Origin: Siphonodentalium dalli | Lineage: Eukaryota > Mollusca > Scaphopoda > Gadilida > Siphonodentaliidae | Length of the DNA: 64,000 bases | Direction: 5' to 3' | Assembly (NCBI GenBank): GCA_032622095.1 | Contig: CP136065.1 | Coordinates: forward strand, 217,040,151-217,104,150 | In this document: one piece after another, positions 46,145 to 58,499 of the stretch | How the letters are laid out: every line of letters begins with the position of its first letter | Position numbering within the stretch: the first letter of the stretch is position 1 | Position numbers and translations under genes: made by a program | The notes under the pieces: generated by a model | The model's input: only the letters and a program-made list of their open reading frames with translations | Databases searched by the model: none | Told to the model about the DNA's origin: nothing

Positions 46145-48556
46145 ACTCCCAGTGCCACATAGTACAAGCCTCCCAGTGCCACATAGTATAAGCGTCCCAT
46201 GGCCACAGAGCAGAAGTCTCCAAGTGTCGCATAGTATAAGCCTCACAGTGCCACACATCATAAGCCTCCCAGTGCCACATATTATAAGCCTCACAGTGCC
46301 ACATAGTATAAGCGTCACAGGGCCACAGAGCAGAAGTCTCTAAGTGTCGCATAGTATAAGCCTCACAGTGCCACAAATCATAAGCCTCCAAGTGCCACAA
46401 AGTATAAGCCTCCCAGTGCCACATAGTATAAGCCTCCCAGTTCTACACAGCAGCAGTATCTAAGTTTCGCATAGTATAAGCCTCCCAGTTACATACAGCA
46501 GAAGACACTAAGTGCTACATAGTATAAGCCTCCAACTGCCACACATAATAAGCCTCTCAGTGTCACATGGTATAATGCTCCCAGTGCCCTACATCACAAG
46601 CCTCACAGTGCCACACATTAGCTTCCCAGTGTCACATCGTATGAGCCTCCCAGTGCCACATAGCATAAGCCTCCCAGTGCCACATAGTATAAGCATGCAA
46701 GTGCCACACAGTATAAGCCGCTCAGTGCCACATAGTATAAGCCGCCCAGTGCCACATAGTATAAGCCTCTCAGTACCATATAGTATAAGCCTCCCAGTAC
46801 CACACACCACAAGCCTCTCAGTGCCACATAGTATAAGCCTGTCAGTACCACTCACCACAAGCCTCCCAGTGCCACATAGTATAAGCCTCCCAGTGTCACA
46901 CAATATAAGCCTCTCAGTGTCACAGTATAATCCTCCCAGTGCTACACATCAGTCTCTAAGTGTCGGCGTAGTATAAGCCTCCCAGTGTCACACGGCAGAA
47001 GAAACTAAGTGCTACATAGTATAAGTCTCCAACTGCCATACATCATACGCCTCCCAGTGTCACATAGTATAAGCCTCCCAGTGTCACATAGTATAAGCCT
47101 CCCAGTGCTACATAGTATAAGCCTCCCAGTGCCACACATCACAAGCCTCTCAGTGACACATATTATAAGCCTTTCAGTACCACACGTCACAAGCCTCTCA
47201 GTGACACATAGTATAAGCCTCCCAGTGTCACACATCATACGCCTCTCAGTGACACATCGTATAAGCCTCCCAGTGCCACACATCACAAGCCTCTCAGTGA
47301 CACATCGTATAAGCCTCCCAGTGCCACACATCATAAGCCTCCCAGTGCCACACATCATAAGCATCCCAGTGTCACACAATATAAGTTTATCAGTGTCACA
47401 GTATAATAATCCCAGTGCTACACAGCAGTCTTTAAGTGTCGCATAGTATAAGCCTCCCAGTGACACACGGAAGAAGAAACTAAGTGCTACATAGTATAAG
47501 CATCCAACTGCCATACATCATACGCCTCTCAGTGTCACATAGTATAAGCCACCCAGTGTCACATAGTATAAGCCTCTCAGTGCTACATAGTATAAGCCTC
47601 CCAGTGCCACACACCACAAGCCTCTCAGTGACACATATTATAAGCCTTTCAGTACCACACACCACAAGCCTCTCAGTGACACATAGTATAAGCCTCCCAG
47701 TGCCACACATCACAAACCTCTCAGTGACACATCGTATAAGCCTCCCAGTGCCATACATCATACGCCTCTCAGTGACACATAGTATAAGCCTCCCAGTGCC
47801 ACACATCATAAGCCTCTCAGTGTCACAGTATAATCATCCCAGTGCTACACAGCAGTCTCGAAGTGTCGCATAGTATAAGCCTCCCAGTGACACACGGCAG
47901 AAGAAACTAAGTGCTACATAGTATAAGCCTCCAACTGCCATACATCATACGCCTCTCGGTGTAACATAGTATAAGCCTCCCAGTGCCACATATTATAAGC
48001 CTCCCAGTGCCACATAGTATATGCCTGTCAGTACCACTCATCATAAGCATCTCAGGACCACACATCATAAGTGCCACATAGTATAAGCCTCCAATTCTTT
48101 CAGTACCACACGCCATAAGCCACTCAGTGACACATAGTATAAGCCTACCAGTGCCACACATCACAAGCCTCTCGGTGACACATATTATAAGCCTTTCAGT
48201 ACCACACATCATAAGCCACTCAGTGACGCACATAAAAGCCTCCCAGTGCCACATATCACAAGCCACTCAGTGACACATATTATAAGCCTCCAAGTGCCAC
48301 ACATCACAAGCCTCTCAGTGCCACATAGTAAAAGCCTTTCAGTACCACACATCAATAAGCATCTCAGTGACACATAGTATAAGCCTCCCAGTGCCACACA
48401 CATCACAAGCCTCTCAGTGACGCATAGTACAAGCCTTCAGTACCACACATCACAAGCCTATCAGTGACACATAGTATAAGCTTCTCATTGCCACATAGTA
48501 CAAGCCTCCCAGTGCCACACATCATAAGCCTCTCATGACCATACATCATAAGCCTC
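46145..48556 (+). repeat. 24-bp minisatellite, ~100 copies, with higher-order units
   Basis: The unit is CCTCCCAGTGCCACATAGTA then TAAG, with common variants CTCTCAGTGACAC, CACACATCACAAG and TTTCAGTACCACAC. A marker block containing GAAGAAACTAAGTGCTACAT recurs at about 46494, 46991, 47466 and 47893, giving higher-order repeats of about 497, 475 and 427 bp. The period is eight codons, so both strands stay open for up to 169 codons; these are artefacts of the period. Confidence 0.95.
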
Positions 48557-51055
48557 GCATTTATGCAATTTTGCTTTTAAAAATTGCCAAATGCTATCAC
48601 TAATAGTATCAGTTTCTGCAACATTGAGTCTTTATACTCGCCTCTCGATAGTGGCTTATCATATAACAATAAACCAGTAAATGAACAAAACAATTTGTGT
48701 GAACTTTTCCTAAAACTTATAAAACACCACTAATACAATTATATTTTAAGATTTTTCTGAAATGAATGGTATCGATTGATCAATATTTTTCAACATTCTT
48801 ATGTAATTAATAAAATTACTTGCGAAAACTTTGGCACATGCATGAACATATATTTTGCCAAATGTGAATATTTTTGGCCATTGACACATTCGGCAAGTGC
48901 CCACGCGACCCTTATGGCGCGTACACATGACGGGCAAGAAAATATCAGGTATGCACCATGTGACTTACTTGACCAATGAAAGAAATAATACAGGAAAATA
49001 TCCGATGAAGGCAGTGTAGCGGCATGTTATCGTCTGTGGGTGATATGTGTTTAACATGATTGCTGGTAATCGGTATCCGTTAAATAATCTCCAAGGGCTG
49101 CGCTGGTAACCGCTCACACACTCGAGTTATGACCATTCAATATTATCGCCTGTTTCAACAATTGACTTCATAATTCTATTTTAGATTGGTTAACATAATC
49201 GCTGAATTATTATATGGACAATTATGTGTAGGGACGTATATCTTTTGAGGGTTTCCGTTGACGGATGATGTCCACTTTGGACTTCTAACTGCACCCACCT
49301 ATTGAACCAGGCCAAACACCCAATAGCACGTAATTCAATTTGCACCCCTCCCCTCGCCTTTGAATTGCCCACCTGGTACCTTACATTCCTTGAATTTTGA
49401 CTACACCAGGGAGGGAGGGACATAGAAGAAATTTCAAACCAATATTTTCACCAAAACTATGAAGAAATGCAAATGTTCGTCTAAATCCACAAATTCCATA
49501 TACATTACTGGTTGTAAAATCAGATTACCCATTGTTGATTTGAAATTTCCAACTAATATTTTGTCAGGTATGACATTTTTCAACTGGCCAAAACTTTGAC
49601 CATATTTGGCGGGAGTCCTATGTCCCCACATGCACCCCTGTAAGTTTGGTACGTAATATACACAACAGCTCCACGAACCGAGAAAAATATACAACTCTAG
49701 ACAACTTCATATGGGGTCTAAATGGGGTGGGGGTCATCCGATTTACCACAAAGCCACTATAACTTTCGTCACCCACATATGCATGTACTTTGATATTATA
49801 ACATTGGCGTGTACCTATTTCCAAATAACGTGATCACTTTCTCATTGTTTTGAAGGTTTTTATGCATGAGAGCAGCAAGGTTGCTACAGGTCTGTGGGTG
49901 CCTCACCCCACTTCGGTAGTACAATCATGTCAACAGTAGGAAATTTCATAATGTTATGAATTGTCAATATGGACTATATGTTATTTACCGAACGCAATTC
50001 ACTTGAACCAGCACGACTGATACTGTTCTGATTGAGCGCATTCAACGCCATCTAAAACGCCGTGTTCTCACGGGCGTAATCTTTGCAGCAAGAAAATATC
50101 ACCGCACAATTGTACCTAATATTGTCTTGCAGATATTTTTCTTGCAGCTACATGTGAACGCGTCATTAGTGTTAGTTTCCAGTTGAGCACGAAACGTGGC
50201 ATACTATAGTCCGTATTAAATGAGACCGCTACTTGTGCGCAACAATTCACACTCTGTGTTATGAGGAATTTATAGTAGACTATAGTTGACTAGTTGTCAA
50301 CTAACACAGTCACTGTGGAATGCTGCACGAACTTCGTTTGGAAATAAGCCTTTCCGTGCGAAGTTAGATTTAGTTTTTCGATCTAAGCCTCCACAATATA
50401 GTTCCCAGATAACGTGAGGTTGAATATGTTAAGAGTAAGTGATATAATTCACCAAACTATGCATACGATGCTCATGTCGCAATATCCAATAGAGCAATAG
50501 TGTGCGAAGTTTAACTAAGTCGCAAAGTTGTGTTCACCTTTGATTTCTCGAAAAGGATTTGATCACAAATTGCAATCAGTGGCTTATTGATTTTAAATTT
50601 AAAAACTCAGCAAACAGTCTAAATCATTAATCTGATATTTGAAAGCCACTAGTAACAATTATAATCTTTGTAACTCAGCTGCTTTTTTGGAAGTAAAAAA
50701 TAGTATTCGCTCTTCAGTGTGGAATGAACCCATCCTTCATTATGAGTGGGTGCCTCGTTAACTCCTTGCCACGAATTCTGATTAACGAGTTCGGGAGTTA
50801 TCCAATTACACCACATTCGATATTGCTATTAGCTAACATTATAGAAGAGCCCCACTGTAGGGATCGGTCCACGCGCATATGCAGGGGTCTCTATCAATTC
50901 TCATAGTGACATTCGCAAGATAAAGTGATGACGCTGCGCTCAGCATGCTATTTAGACGGTACACGAGGACCGCATTTCTTCTGTTTGTTCAAAAAGTTAG
51001 ACAACTCAACCAATAACTTCCGGATTAATTATTTCCAGGAAGCAAATAGGAAGGG
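48557..51055. other. Mostly unrecognised sequence
   Basis: A weak inverted pair lies around 50060-50165 (CTTTGCAGCAAGAAAATAT facing ATATTTTTCTTGCAGCTAC). A small palindrome lies near 50278-50310. No supported exon. Confidence 0.45.
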
Positions 51056-51554
51056 TTAAAGGCACGGGTGGTGTTCGTTGCAGAAATATTCATATTTGTT
51101 CAAATCGCCATCAACAGAAGGAATATTATGCCAAACAAAATCAGCGCGTAAATAGTATATTGTCGACAAGATGGTGTACGTAAACAAGAACCTGCTCGTG
51201 TTACAGAAGTTTTGCTTCTGTGTATATAACACAGCGCAATTCTATTGGTTAATCACATACAAATGATATAAACGCTCTTTATTATTTCCATATCAGAAAA
51301 AACAGTAATAAATAACGATCTTTGTGTTTACCATATCCGGATCTAAACAAAAGCCAGGTTCTGTAACGTTTTTTGCTTTTGTTTACATAGCAAAGGAAAA
51401 ACATTTGACAATAACATACTGTTTATGCCATATTTCTGATTGGTATAAGAACAATATCTGTCTATATTTTACTATTCTTTCTGTTTATGGCGGTTTTTAA
51501 CGGAGCTGAATATTTTAACAACATACCCACCGCCATTGCCACCCGTATCTTTAA
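51056..51554 (-). mobile_element. F3 MITE, inverted copy
   Basis: TTAAAGGCACGGGTGGTGTT at 51056 and GCCACCCGTATCTTTAA ending at 51554. It is the reverse complement of 12977-13486 throughout (GGAATATTATGCCAAAC, GAACCTGCTCGTGTTACAGA, AAACGCTCTTTATTATTTCC). TTAA flanks both ends here too. Confidence 0.9.
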
Positions 51555-52190
51555 ATAACAAACACTGATTATTAATTCGGTAGATAAGTAGATGTTAATC
51601 CTCATTTCTGTTTTATTGAACGCTGTGGCCCATTGTTTTATGGTGTACTGTCATGGGTGCCTTTTGTCACCCATTAAGCTATATCACCTAATCAATTAGC
51701 AGATGATTACACTATAAATTTGATTCTCATGTCGCTCCTGTTACAAAATCAATTTTGGTTTTTGAGTTATATTTTCGATTTTGGGTGACTGGAACTCATG
51801 TGTGATGAGAAACGCTTATTTATTCATTGTCTCATATTTGTGTGTGTCCTTTGCTATATCTGACCAATGCAAAAGGTCAACCAACCTCATATAAGTGAAA
51901 TTGATTTAGTTCGAATGTCACTGTTGTATTCATAAACATGTATATACCTGTACACATATCTCTCCTTCAAGGAGGCAATAAAACATCTCTCTATGAACGA
52001 TGCAAACAACATGGTAATTATAATGAATTTAAGACTCCAGCCATAAATTAAATTTCAGTATAATTACCATGTTGTTTTACATCATTCATAAAGTAAATGG
52101 AGGTATTTTTCTCAAATTCATTCATTTGTTGCATAATTTAAGTTAAGTATAAAAGGAGATGGTCCCATAAATGGCAGGATTTAGTGTCCT
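51555..52190. other. Unrecognised sequence with one hairpin
   Basis: Only the 99-bp hairpin at 51992-52090 stands out: ATGAACGATGCAAACAACAT, then GGTAATTAT, facing ATAATTACCATGTTGTTTTA, then CATCATTCAT. Confidence 0.6.
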
Positions 52191-52960
52191 TTAAACGGAC
52201 ATGGCTCATTCGACCTCCAAATTTTGTTTACGTAATTTGGAGCGACGGATACGATAGGTCGATAAATAAACGAACTATTGATATATCGACTTCAAATGCT
52301 CTGAAAAAACACTTTCCAAAGTCACAGCTATTTTTCAGCAGTTTTCAACTTTTCGTAGAAGTCAGACATATCAGGAATAGACTACAAAGGAACGCTCTTT
52401 TCTGTTCCATGTCGGGCAAATGACGGTTGTTTGTTTAGGACCCAAACAGCGTATTCACAGTTGTATTTTTCATGACTTCAATGCGTCTTTTTGGGTTACA
52501 TAATGCTCGTAGAAAGGCAGTTAAGATATTTATTCCACACCCATTGACGTGAATCACATGTATTCAACTGAATCCCAGCCATTGAATACATATTAGTGTA
52601 TACCTCTAGTGGAATACAAGTCGGAACTATTCTTGTTGACGTTGTCGCCAAGAAAGATGACGTACATTACGTCGATCATCCGCTTCCGGTGATCCCCCCA
52701 TAATTACTGGTTATTTGTCAGACTTAAAATCACAATCTAGGTAGCCACAGTAACAGTGAAGGTGACATTCATGGATTGAACTTATCTGACTGAACGGTGT
52801 AGAATAAATACAGAACACAACTTGCATCATAATCTCGAATATTTTATCGAACTCGTTGTTCTGTCTATTTAGTATCGACCTATTTCGATACTGAGAAAAA
52901 TTCAAAAGCGAATAATATTATGTGTATTTTGGAGCCCAAACCGCCATGTGGCCTTTTTAA
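52191..52960 (+). mobile_element. F4 MITE, long copy
   Basis: TTAAACGGACATGGCTCATT at 52191 and AACCGCCATGTGGCCTTTTTAA ends near 52960. Collinear with the inverted copy at 13483-13940, except for about 330 extra bp (roughly 52532-52868) at the same position where the 16-kb copy also carries extra, but different, sequence. No ORF. Confidence 0.85.
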
Positions 52961-54434
52961 TACTTCGTTTTAGAGTACATGTTTGAAAAAAGACAAATAG
53001 AATGGACCCAGAATTGGACATAATTAAACCTCTTTCAAATATAAACTCCATATATATATATCGCAATGCGAAGTTCTGCAGTCATGAACTGTCGTCTTTT
53101 GGCGAAGAGAATTGAAAACATCATGCTTTCGAATGTAGGCTAACCAGGAGCGTAAGATAATCTCAAACCACCATGGAAACTGGCCGAATGCCATTAGAAA
53201 TTTTAATTAAAACAGGAATGTTTAAAAACTGGTGATTTGGTATAGAGTAGTTAACATGGTCGAACAGCGATATCTAATATACTATATCAGTTAGCAGTTA
53301 TATCAGTTATCCGACGACTAAAATCATAGTAGTTGACCGAGTCCCATTCGCCATACCGTAGAGTCATGTTCCTAAGCTCATCTATTTGATAGCGACAAAT
53401 GTTGACCAACTTATCAAGTAGGTGAAATGGAGTCTTATTAGCCAATTCCAATCGAACTGGAAGAAGATATACAAATTTATAGCCGGGGGAGGGGGTATAT
53501 TAATATATTAATACATGATATCTCATATGAAGGCTATCTAATTATAGAGACTCCAAATTAATTTAATAGAACTGTGTTTTGTAAATTTAGAACATTAAAT
53601 CACCATCTGCCAGTGGCGACCTGGAATGGTACAGATCTACAAATAACACTCTAGGTGACGAATTTCATTACCTGTTTGTGTGTGAAGCGATTGAACCCGA
53701 GATAAAATGTCATATATCAAAAGAAAATTCAAACAGACCAAACATTTAAACAATGGATGAACTTCTCAATGTACAAAACCCATCTCAAATACAGCGTATA
53801 TGCAAATTTATACACACCATTTTCAAGAGGTTTGACGAAAAACCGCCTCCACGGCTGACATATATCATCTGTACTATTGATTTATTGCTATGTGCTTGAA
53901 GGAATACACATAATATTTCTAATCGCAACTACATTATCTCCAACGCCGCCATACATAATGTACATGTTGTATATACTTGATACCGATTTTTGTATATAAA
54001 TTATGTTATTCTCCATACTCATCTGTAACGTGTCATGACAATAACAAATCATTGCGGAGATAATTAGTGGGAGGGGCTAAACATTGTCGGCCTGGTACAT
54101 CACAGCAGACGACAAATACATTCGCTTGTGCGCGCGCGTTCGTATATATGTTCGTAAACTGTTATTAAAGGGGTTCAGGGCATTTGAAGTATATGTTTAT
54201 GCGAAATAATATAAATTTTTAAGCGGTAAAACAACTGTTATTAACAAGCATTATACATGTAATGAAAATGTCAATAACACTGTAGCTCAACTTGGGGACC
54301 GAGGAGTTAATTTTATGCTGAAAGTCAATATCATGATAAAGAATAAGGAAAGTCAAAACGTTTTAGTGAAGGGATATTTTGTAGATGAAATTTCAAACAT
54401 TTCTCCAATAAATGTGGGCTCTATATATATAGGG
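52961..54434. other. Unrecognised sequence
   Basis: No repeat or exon that I can support. The last ~120 bp is open in frame with the LINE below but shows no LINE similarity. Confidence 0.45.
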
Positions 54435-55766
54435 TGTGACTGGAAGAAAGCCATAGTCTCTCCTATCTTCAAAAAAGGCTCCAAATCTAAACCTGCTAAC
54501 TACCGGCGTATATCCCTGACTTGTATCCCCAGCAAGCAGCTCGAACACATTATTGTCTCCAAAATCATGTCGTACCTAGACTCAAAACAGCTCCTAGCAT
54601 CTAACCAACATGGCTTCCGCTCAAAACTGAGTTGTGAAACCCAGCTCATTGCTTTCACACAAGAAATTTTTGAAAATATGACCAAAGGCAAGCAGACCGA
54701 TGTCGCAGTTATGGATTTTTCAAAAGCATTCGACAAAGTTGACCATCAAAGGCTAATCCTAAAACTCAGGCGTATCGGCATAAACAATACAGCTGTAAAC
54801 TGGATTAAAGACTTTCTATCCAACAGATCACAAAAAGTTGTTGTCAATAGCCAAGAATCATCCGCTCGTCCCGTACTTTCTGGGGTTCCACAAGGCTCTA
54901 TCCTTGGGCCCTGTCTCTTTCTCATCTACATAAATGACCTCCCATCATCTCTATCAAGTCACTCCCGCCTCTTTGCAGATGACACTATAGTCTACTGTAC
55001 CATATCCTCACCCTCAGACTGCAACACGATCCAACAAGACCTGATCAAACTCGAAAAGTGGGAAGATGATTGGCAAATGGCATTCAATACTGACAAATGT
55101 GAAATAATCCACATACATAGGAAAAAGGAACCTATAATCCATGACTACTATCTTCACCATCACAAACTAAATAGCACAGAAAAGGCAAAATATCTAGGAA
55201 TAACCATCTCTAAAGATATGTCATGGAATTCGAACATAAATAACATCACAAACAAAGCCAATGCCTCATTGAGGTTCATCAGAAGAAACATCAGGACAAA
55301 TAACCACAAAACAAAAGAACTAGCCTATAAAACAAATGTCCGCCCTAAACTGGATTATTGTTCAACCATATGGCATCCATGGCAAGCATACATAAGAGAC
55401 CAAATAGAAATGGTCCAACACAGAGCAGCCCGGTACACAATGAACATCTACAACTACCCAAGCAGTGCCTCCGATATACTAAGACAGCTGCAATGGCCTA
55501 CTCTAGAACAGCGGTGTTTGTACCAATCACTTGTCATGTTCTATAAAATAAAAAACAACATTGTCAACATACGAGACACCGCTCCCCTCAAAACATCGAG
55601 AGGTCATAAATTCGTGCTCTTTTATACTGGACCCAAATACATCCGCACCCCATTCTACCCTCGCACTATCCTTGCATGGAATTCTCTCGACCCTTCTATT
55701 GCTACCCTCACAGACCTGGACAAATTCAAATCTACTCTCTATAGCGACCACTTTAAACTCCAATAA
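54315..55766 (+). CDS. LINE reverse transcriptase, 5'-truncated but open
   Basis: An uninterrupted 483-codon frame. Residues 1 to about 40 are unrelated leader picked up from flanking DNA; LINE similarity starts at DWKKAIVSPIFKKGSK (about 54438). Order of motifs: NYRRISLT, NQHGFRSKLSCETQL, motif A MDFSKAFDKVDH (Asp near residue 134), motif B SGVPQGSILGP (near 189), motif C FADD (near 220), then the thumb and C-terminal domain (KYLGI, LDYCSTIWHPW, LQWPTLEQR) ending at FKSTLYSDHFKLQ. Endonuclease and the RT fingers are missing, as in target-primed reverse transcription that stopped early. The type resembles CR1/jockey-like LINEs. Absence of stops points to a recent copy. It would not retrotranspose on its own. 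Confidence 0.9.
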   Translation: MLKVNIMIKNKESQNVLVKGYFVDEISNISPINVGSIYIGCDWKKAIVSPIFKKGSKSKPANYRRISLTCIPSKQLEHIIVSKIMSYLDSKQLLASNQHGFRSKLSCETQLIAFTQEIFENMTKGKQTDVAVMDFSKAFDKVDHQRLILKLRRIGINNTAVNWIKDFLSNRSQKVVVNSQESSARPVLSGVPQGSILGPCLFLIYINDLPSSLSSHSRLFADDTIVYCTISSPSDCNTIQQDLIKLEKWEDDWQMAFNTDKCEIIHIHRKKEPIIHDYYLHHHKLNSTEKAKYLGITISKDMSWNSNINNITNKANASLRFIRRNIRTNNHKTKELAYKTNVRPKLDYCSTIWHPWQAYIRDQIEMVQHRAARYTMNIYNYPSSASDILRQLQWPTLEQRCLYQSLVMFYKIKNNIVNIRDTAPLKTSRGHKFVLFYTGPKYIRTPFYPRTILAWNSLDPSIATLTDLDKFKSTLYSDHFKLQ

Positions 55767-55925
55767 CCAACCTGTACCAAACCTGAGTTTTATCATGTTT
55801 TTAAATATAATCCAAAATTCACCAAAAATATTGCACAAAAATTGTATAGTTACACCTCATGCGCCTCCTTTAAAACTTCAGCATAATGAAGGTTAGGAGT
55901 AACCTATAGATAGATAGATAGATAG
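55767..55925 (+). repeat. LINE 3' UTR and (TAGA)n tail
   Basis: A short AT-rich trailer ends in GTAACCTATAGATAGATAGA, then more TAGA units to about 55925, the 3' tail of the LINE. Confidence 0.75.
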
Positions 55926-56827
55926 ACGATGGATTCAAATGTGAAATTCAAGATGGCTGCTGCATGGTGACCATGATTTTAACGAATTTTGAAAAACTGT
56001 GATGGCTCCCATCTGGGAGGTCACCCGGAGAAAGATATGAAGTTTGATGACGATCAGATGAGGTACGTGGCCTGTATGGAGTGCCGAATGATTAAGTCAT
56101 GCAAAGAGTAAAATCCAAGATTGGCGCTGGCGGCCATGTTTAAATGAAATTCCTATTTCGATAACTTTTACTATTTATGTTTGCCTGATGCTGAATGGTG
56201 ACCTTTTCTGAAAAAGCTGCCCCGGATGATATATTACTAATACGATGCCCATCATAAGAAATCAAGTGTGACGAGTATTGTTGCCGATTATATATATACT
56301 CGAAAGTTAATTACACGTATATAATATATAGATGTTATCGTATTTGCCCCTGTTGGCATGGGTCGTGACATAACATAAATTAATTATCCTATGATCATGG
56401 AACGCGACAAAAGCGAACGTAATAATTCTAAGCTTAGAGTTAATCTTGATTACCAGAGACCAAGTTTAAAAGCTTTTCACTGATTAAAAAAGTTGTATAT
56501 AGCCATTGCGACGCAATCATATACCACCTGTAGAATAATTTCACAGAGATAACGGCCATTTAGTTCAAGGACTGAGCCACATCGAGCGTCCTCCGAGGAG
56601 AGATAAAGCTGGAGGTGTGGTTTAATCGGCAACATGAACATAAAATTGTAATAAAACGCTGATAAATGTTCTCGAAAGAAACAACTCGTTTCTTTGGTTT
56701 GCTGCTATTTGTCTGGAGGCAGTCCACTGAGGCTCACTTGAAAAAAGTCATAAACAGAAAACTCTAATAGCAAACACCAGAGACCATGCGGATATATACG
56801 TGTATGATGGAAAGCGACGTCTTCAAT
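55926..56827. other. Mostly unrecognised sequence
   Basis: CAAGATGGCTGCTGC and GGCGGCCATG phrases near 55950 and 56130 echo the repeat at 7560-8640. Nothing else recognised. Confidence 0.45.
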
Positions 56828-57650
56828 TTAAAGGCCCACTTAATTGTCGAATGCACAGATCACATTATACACAACATATTCCATATTATATACCATTTAA
56901 AGTGACGTGAAACACTCCGGTAGGGTGATCAAATAGAAATGGAGAATAATCTTGCTCACATTTGTTATTTTAACGAATATTAATCCAAATTGACAACGCA
57001 CATCGTCATTCATATGTATATATTAATTAAATGCAATGACTCTCGATTGCGAAATCGTTTTCGTTAGTTTGTCGCCAATAGTTGCGTCCCGAATCTGATG
57101 TAAATATTTACAATTGAGCGTAGTTCAGACGATGTTTTTCATGGAGTGGTATGGTCGATTTCTTTTAAATTTTCGGCGATGTTAGTAGAATGCTACATTC
57201 CCCATGTTGGCATAGCGCCTGAGTATTAACTTATAAGTTTTAAGCACCTGAACAAGTCCATATTATGTCTTTAAACGAGCAAGCTCCAAAACATAATATT
57301 ATCAACTTATCCGGTCGAGTAAACTGTAAACATGATGTTTTTGTCATGGTACCGACGTGCGTTCTATGCTTAATTTCGATCTGATCTGTGCTGTCAGTTT
57401 ATTATTCTCGATGGAAGGGGAATAACTCTATTTTATAGTTGTGAATTATGATGCATTCTGGGGTAAATGACTTTGGAAGTATTGGAGTGCATCTGACAAT
57501 CTCTATCACTTGATGGACACTCCTAGGCCACAGCTGTTTAGTATTCTGGTGAAATATATATATATTTGGTTCCTCTTCCAAATGGTATATACTATAGAAT
57601 ATATTGCGTATAATGTGGTCTGTGCATTCGAAAATTAAGTGGGACTTTAA
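56828..57650. mobile_element. F5 MITE containing F6
   Basis: TTAAAGGCCCACTTAATTGT at 56828 and GAAAATTAAGTGGGACTTTAA ending at 57650. Matches the 17-kb F5 copy on both sides of the F6 insert (56897-57274): CAGATCACATTATA before, AACTTATCCGG and GGAAGGGGAATAACTCTAT after. The 112-codon minus frame at 57402-57740 is not credible. Confidence 0.9.
56897..57274 (+). mobile_element. F6 MITE, uninterrupted copy
   Basis: TTAAAGTGACGTGAAACACT at 56897, ending GTCCATATTATGTCTTTAA at 57274; 378 bp between TTAA sites. It serves as the reference for the interrupted copies at 34248-36158 and 40615-44117. Terminal inverted repeats are weak. The duplicated TTAA defines the borders. Confidence 0.85.
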
Positions 57651-58499
57651 TATGGACAGATTAGTAAGGCCGTGGCCAACAGGACAGAACTCGTGAAATC
57701 TGAGAATTTGTTCACGCACGTCGAAGCAATGGACACTCATATACGTATGCGAATATGAGATATATATACTAATCGACCTTTTCGGCCCAATCTAAAAATA
57801 AATTGAAATCACCTAAAATAGGATAATTTATTCATAACTGAAGGGTCAGCGGAGTCCAAAAATGATTGTTGGCGACGGCCGCCATTTTGTATTGATTAAT
57901 GCCACCTCGAAATGTGTAATTGGGCAAAATGCTCCAGGGCAAAAATAAAAAACTTTGATCTAGCAACTGTTAGCTATACTTCATCATATGTAGGAACATC
58001 ATGCTCCTAAAGTCAAATATATTTTCAAAAAGTGAATGTAAATTGAACAAAAGCTCTGGTTAACAAAAAAGTTAAATTGCATGAAAAAGTTTTGTTTACA
58101 TATTTCATAAAATTATTAAAAATATTTACCCCGAAAGAGGAATCTAGCGACCTTGCTGGCCGTTTACATATTATCTTCAATTTTCTAACGGTATTTCCGC
58201 CTAAAAGATTCATGAAATATTCTCAAAGTTCAAGGCCGACAAACGGAAACTTTAAGTTCCGATTGAAAAATCGCAGAGTCATTTTAAGATTGCTTCTTGG
58301 GAAACCAGTAAAGGCGTCACGACATCAAGACGTGCATCATGACGTCACTACCTACACCGGCGCGAAAAATTCCAGACAGGACTGCGTCGATGGCCAGACA
58401 GCTGAGACTCGTATTACATGGCAGGCTAAATATTCACATTTACGTTATATGTGATTATTTACATACATTGTATATATCATTTTCTTGTGTCCCATTATA
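57651..58499. other. Unrecognised sequence
   Basis: The frame at 58077-58454 (125 codons, Lys/Arg-rich, FLTVFPPKRFMKYS) has no known motif. It is noted but not called. Confidence 0.4.

Noticed and set aside
46512-47809. Several open frames of 100-169 codons on both strands
   Set aside because: They follow from the 24-bp minisatellite period; no start context or non-repeat coding sequence.
36567-48556. CRISPR-like arrays
   Set aside because: Units are contiguous tandem repeats without unique spacers, in a eukaryotic context.
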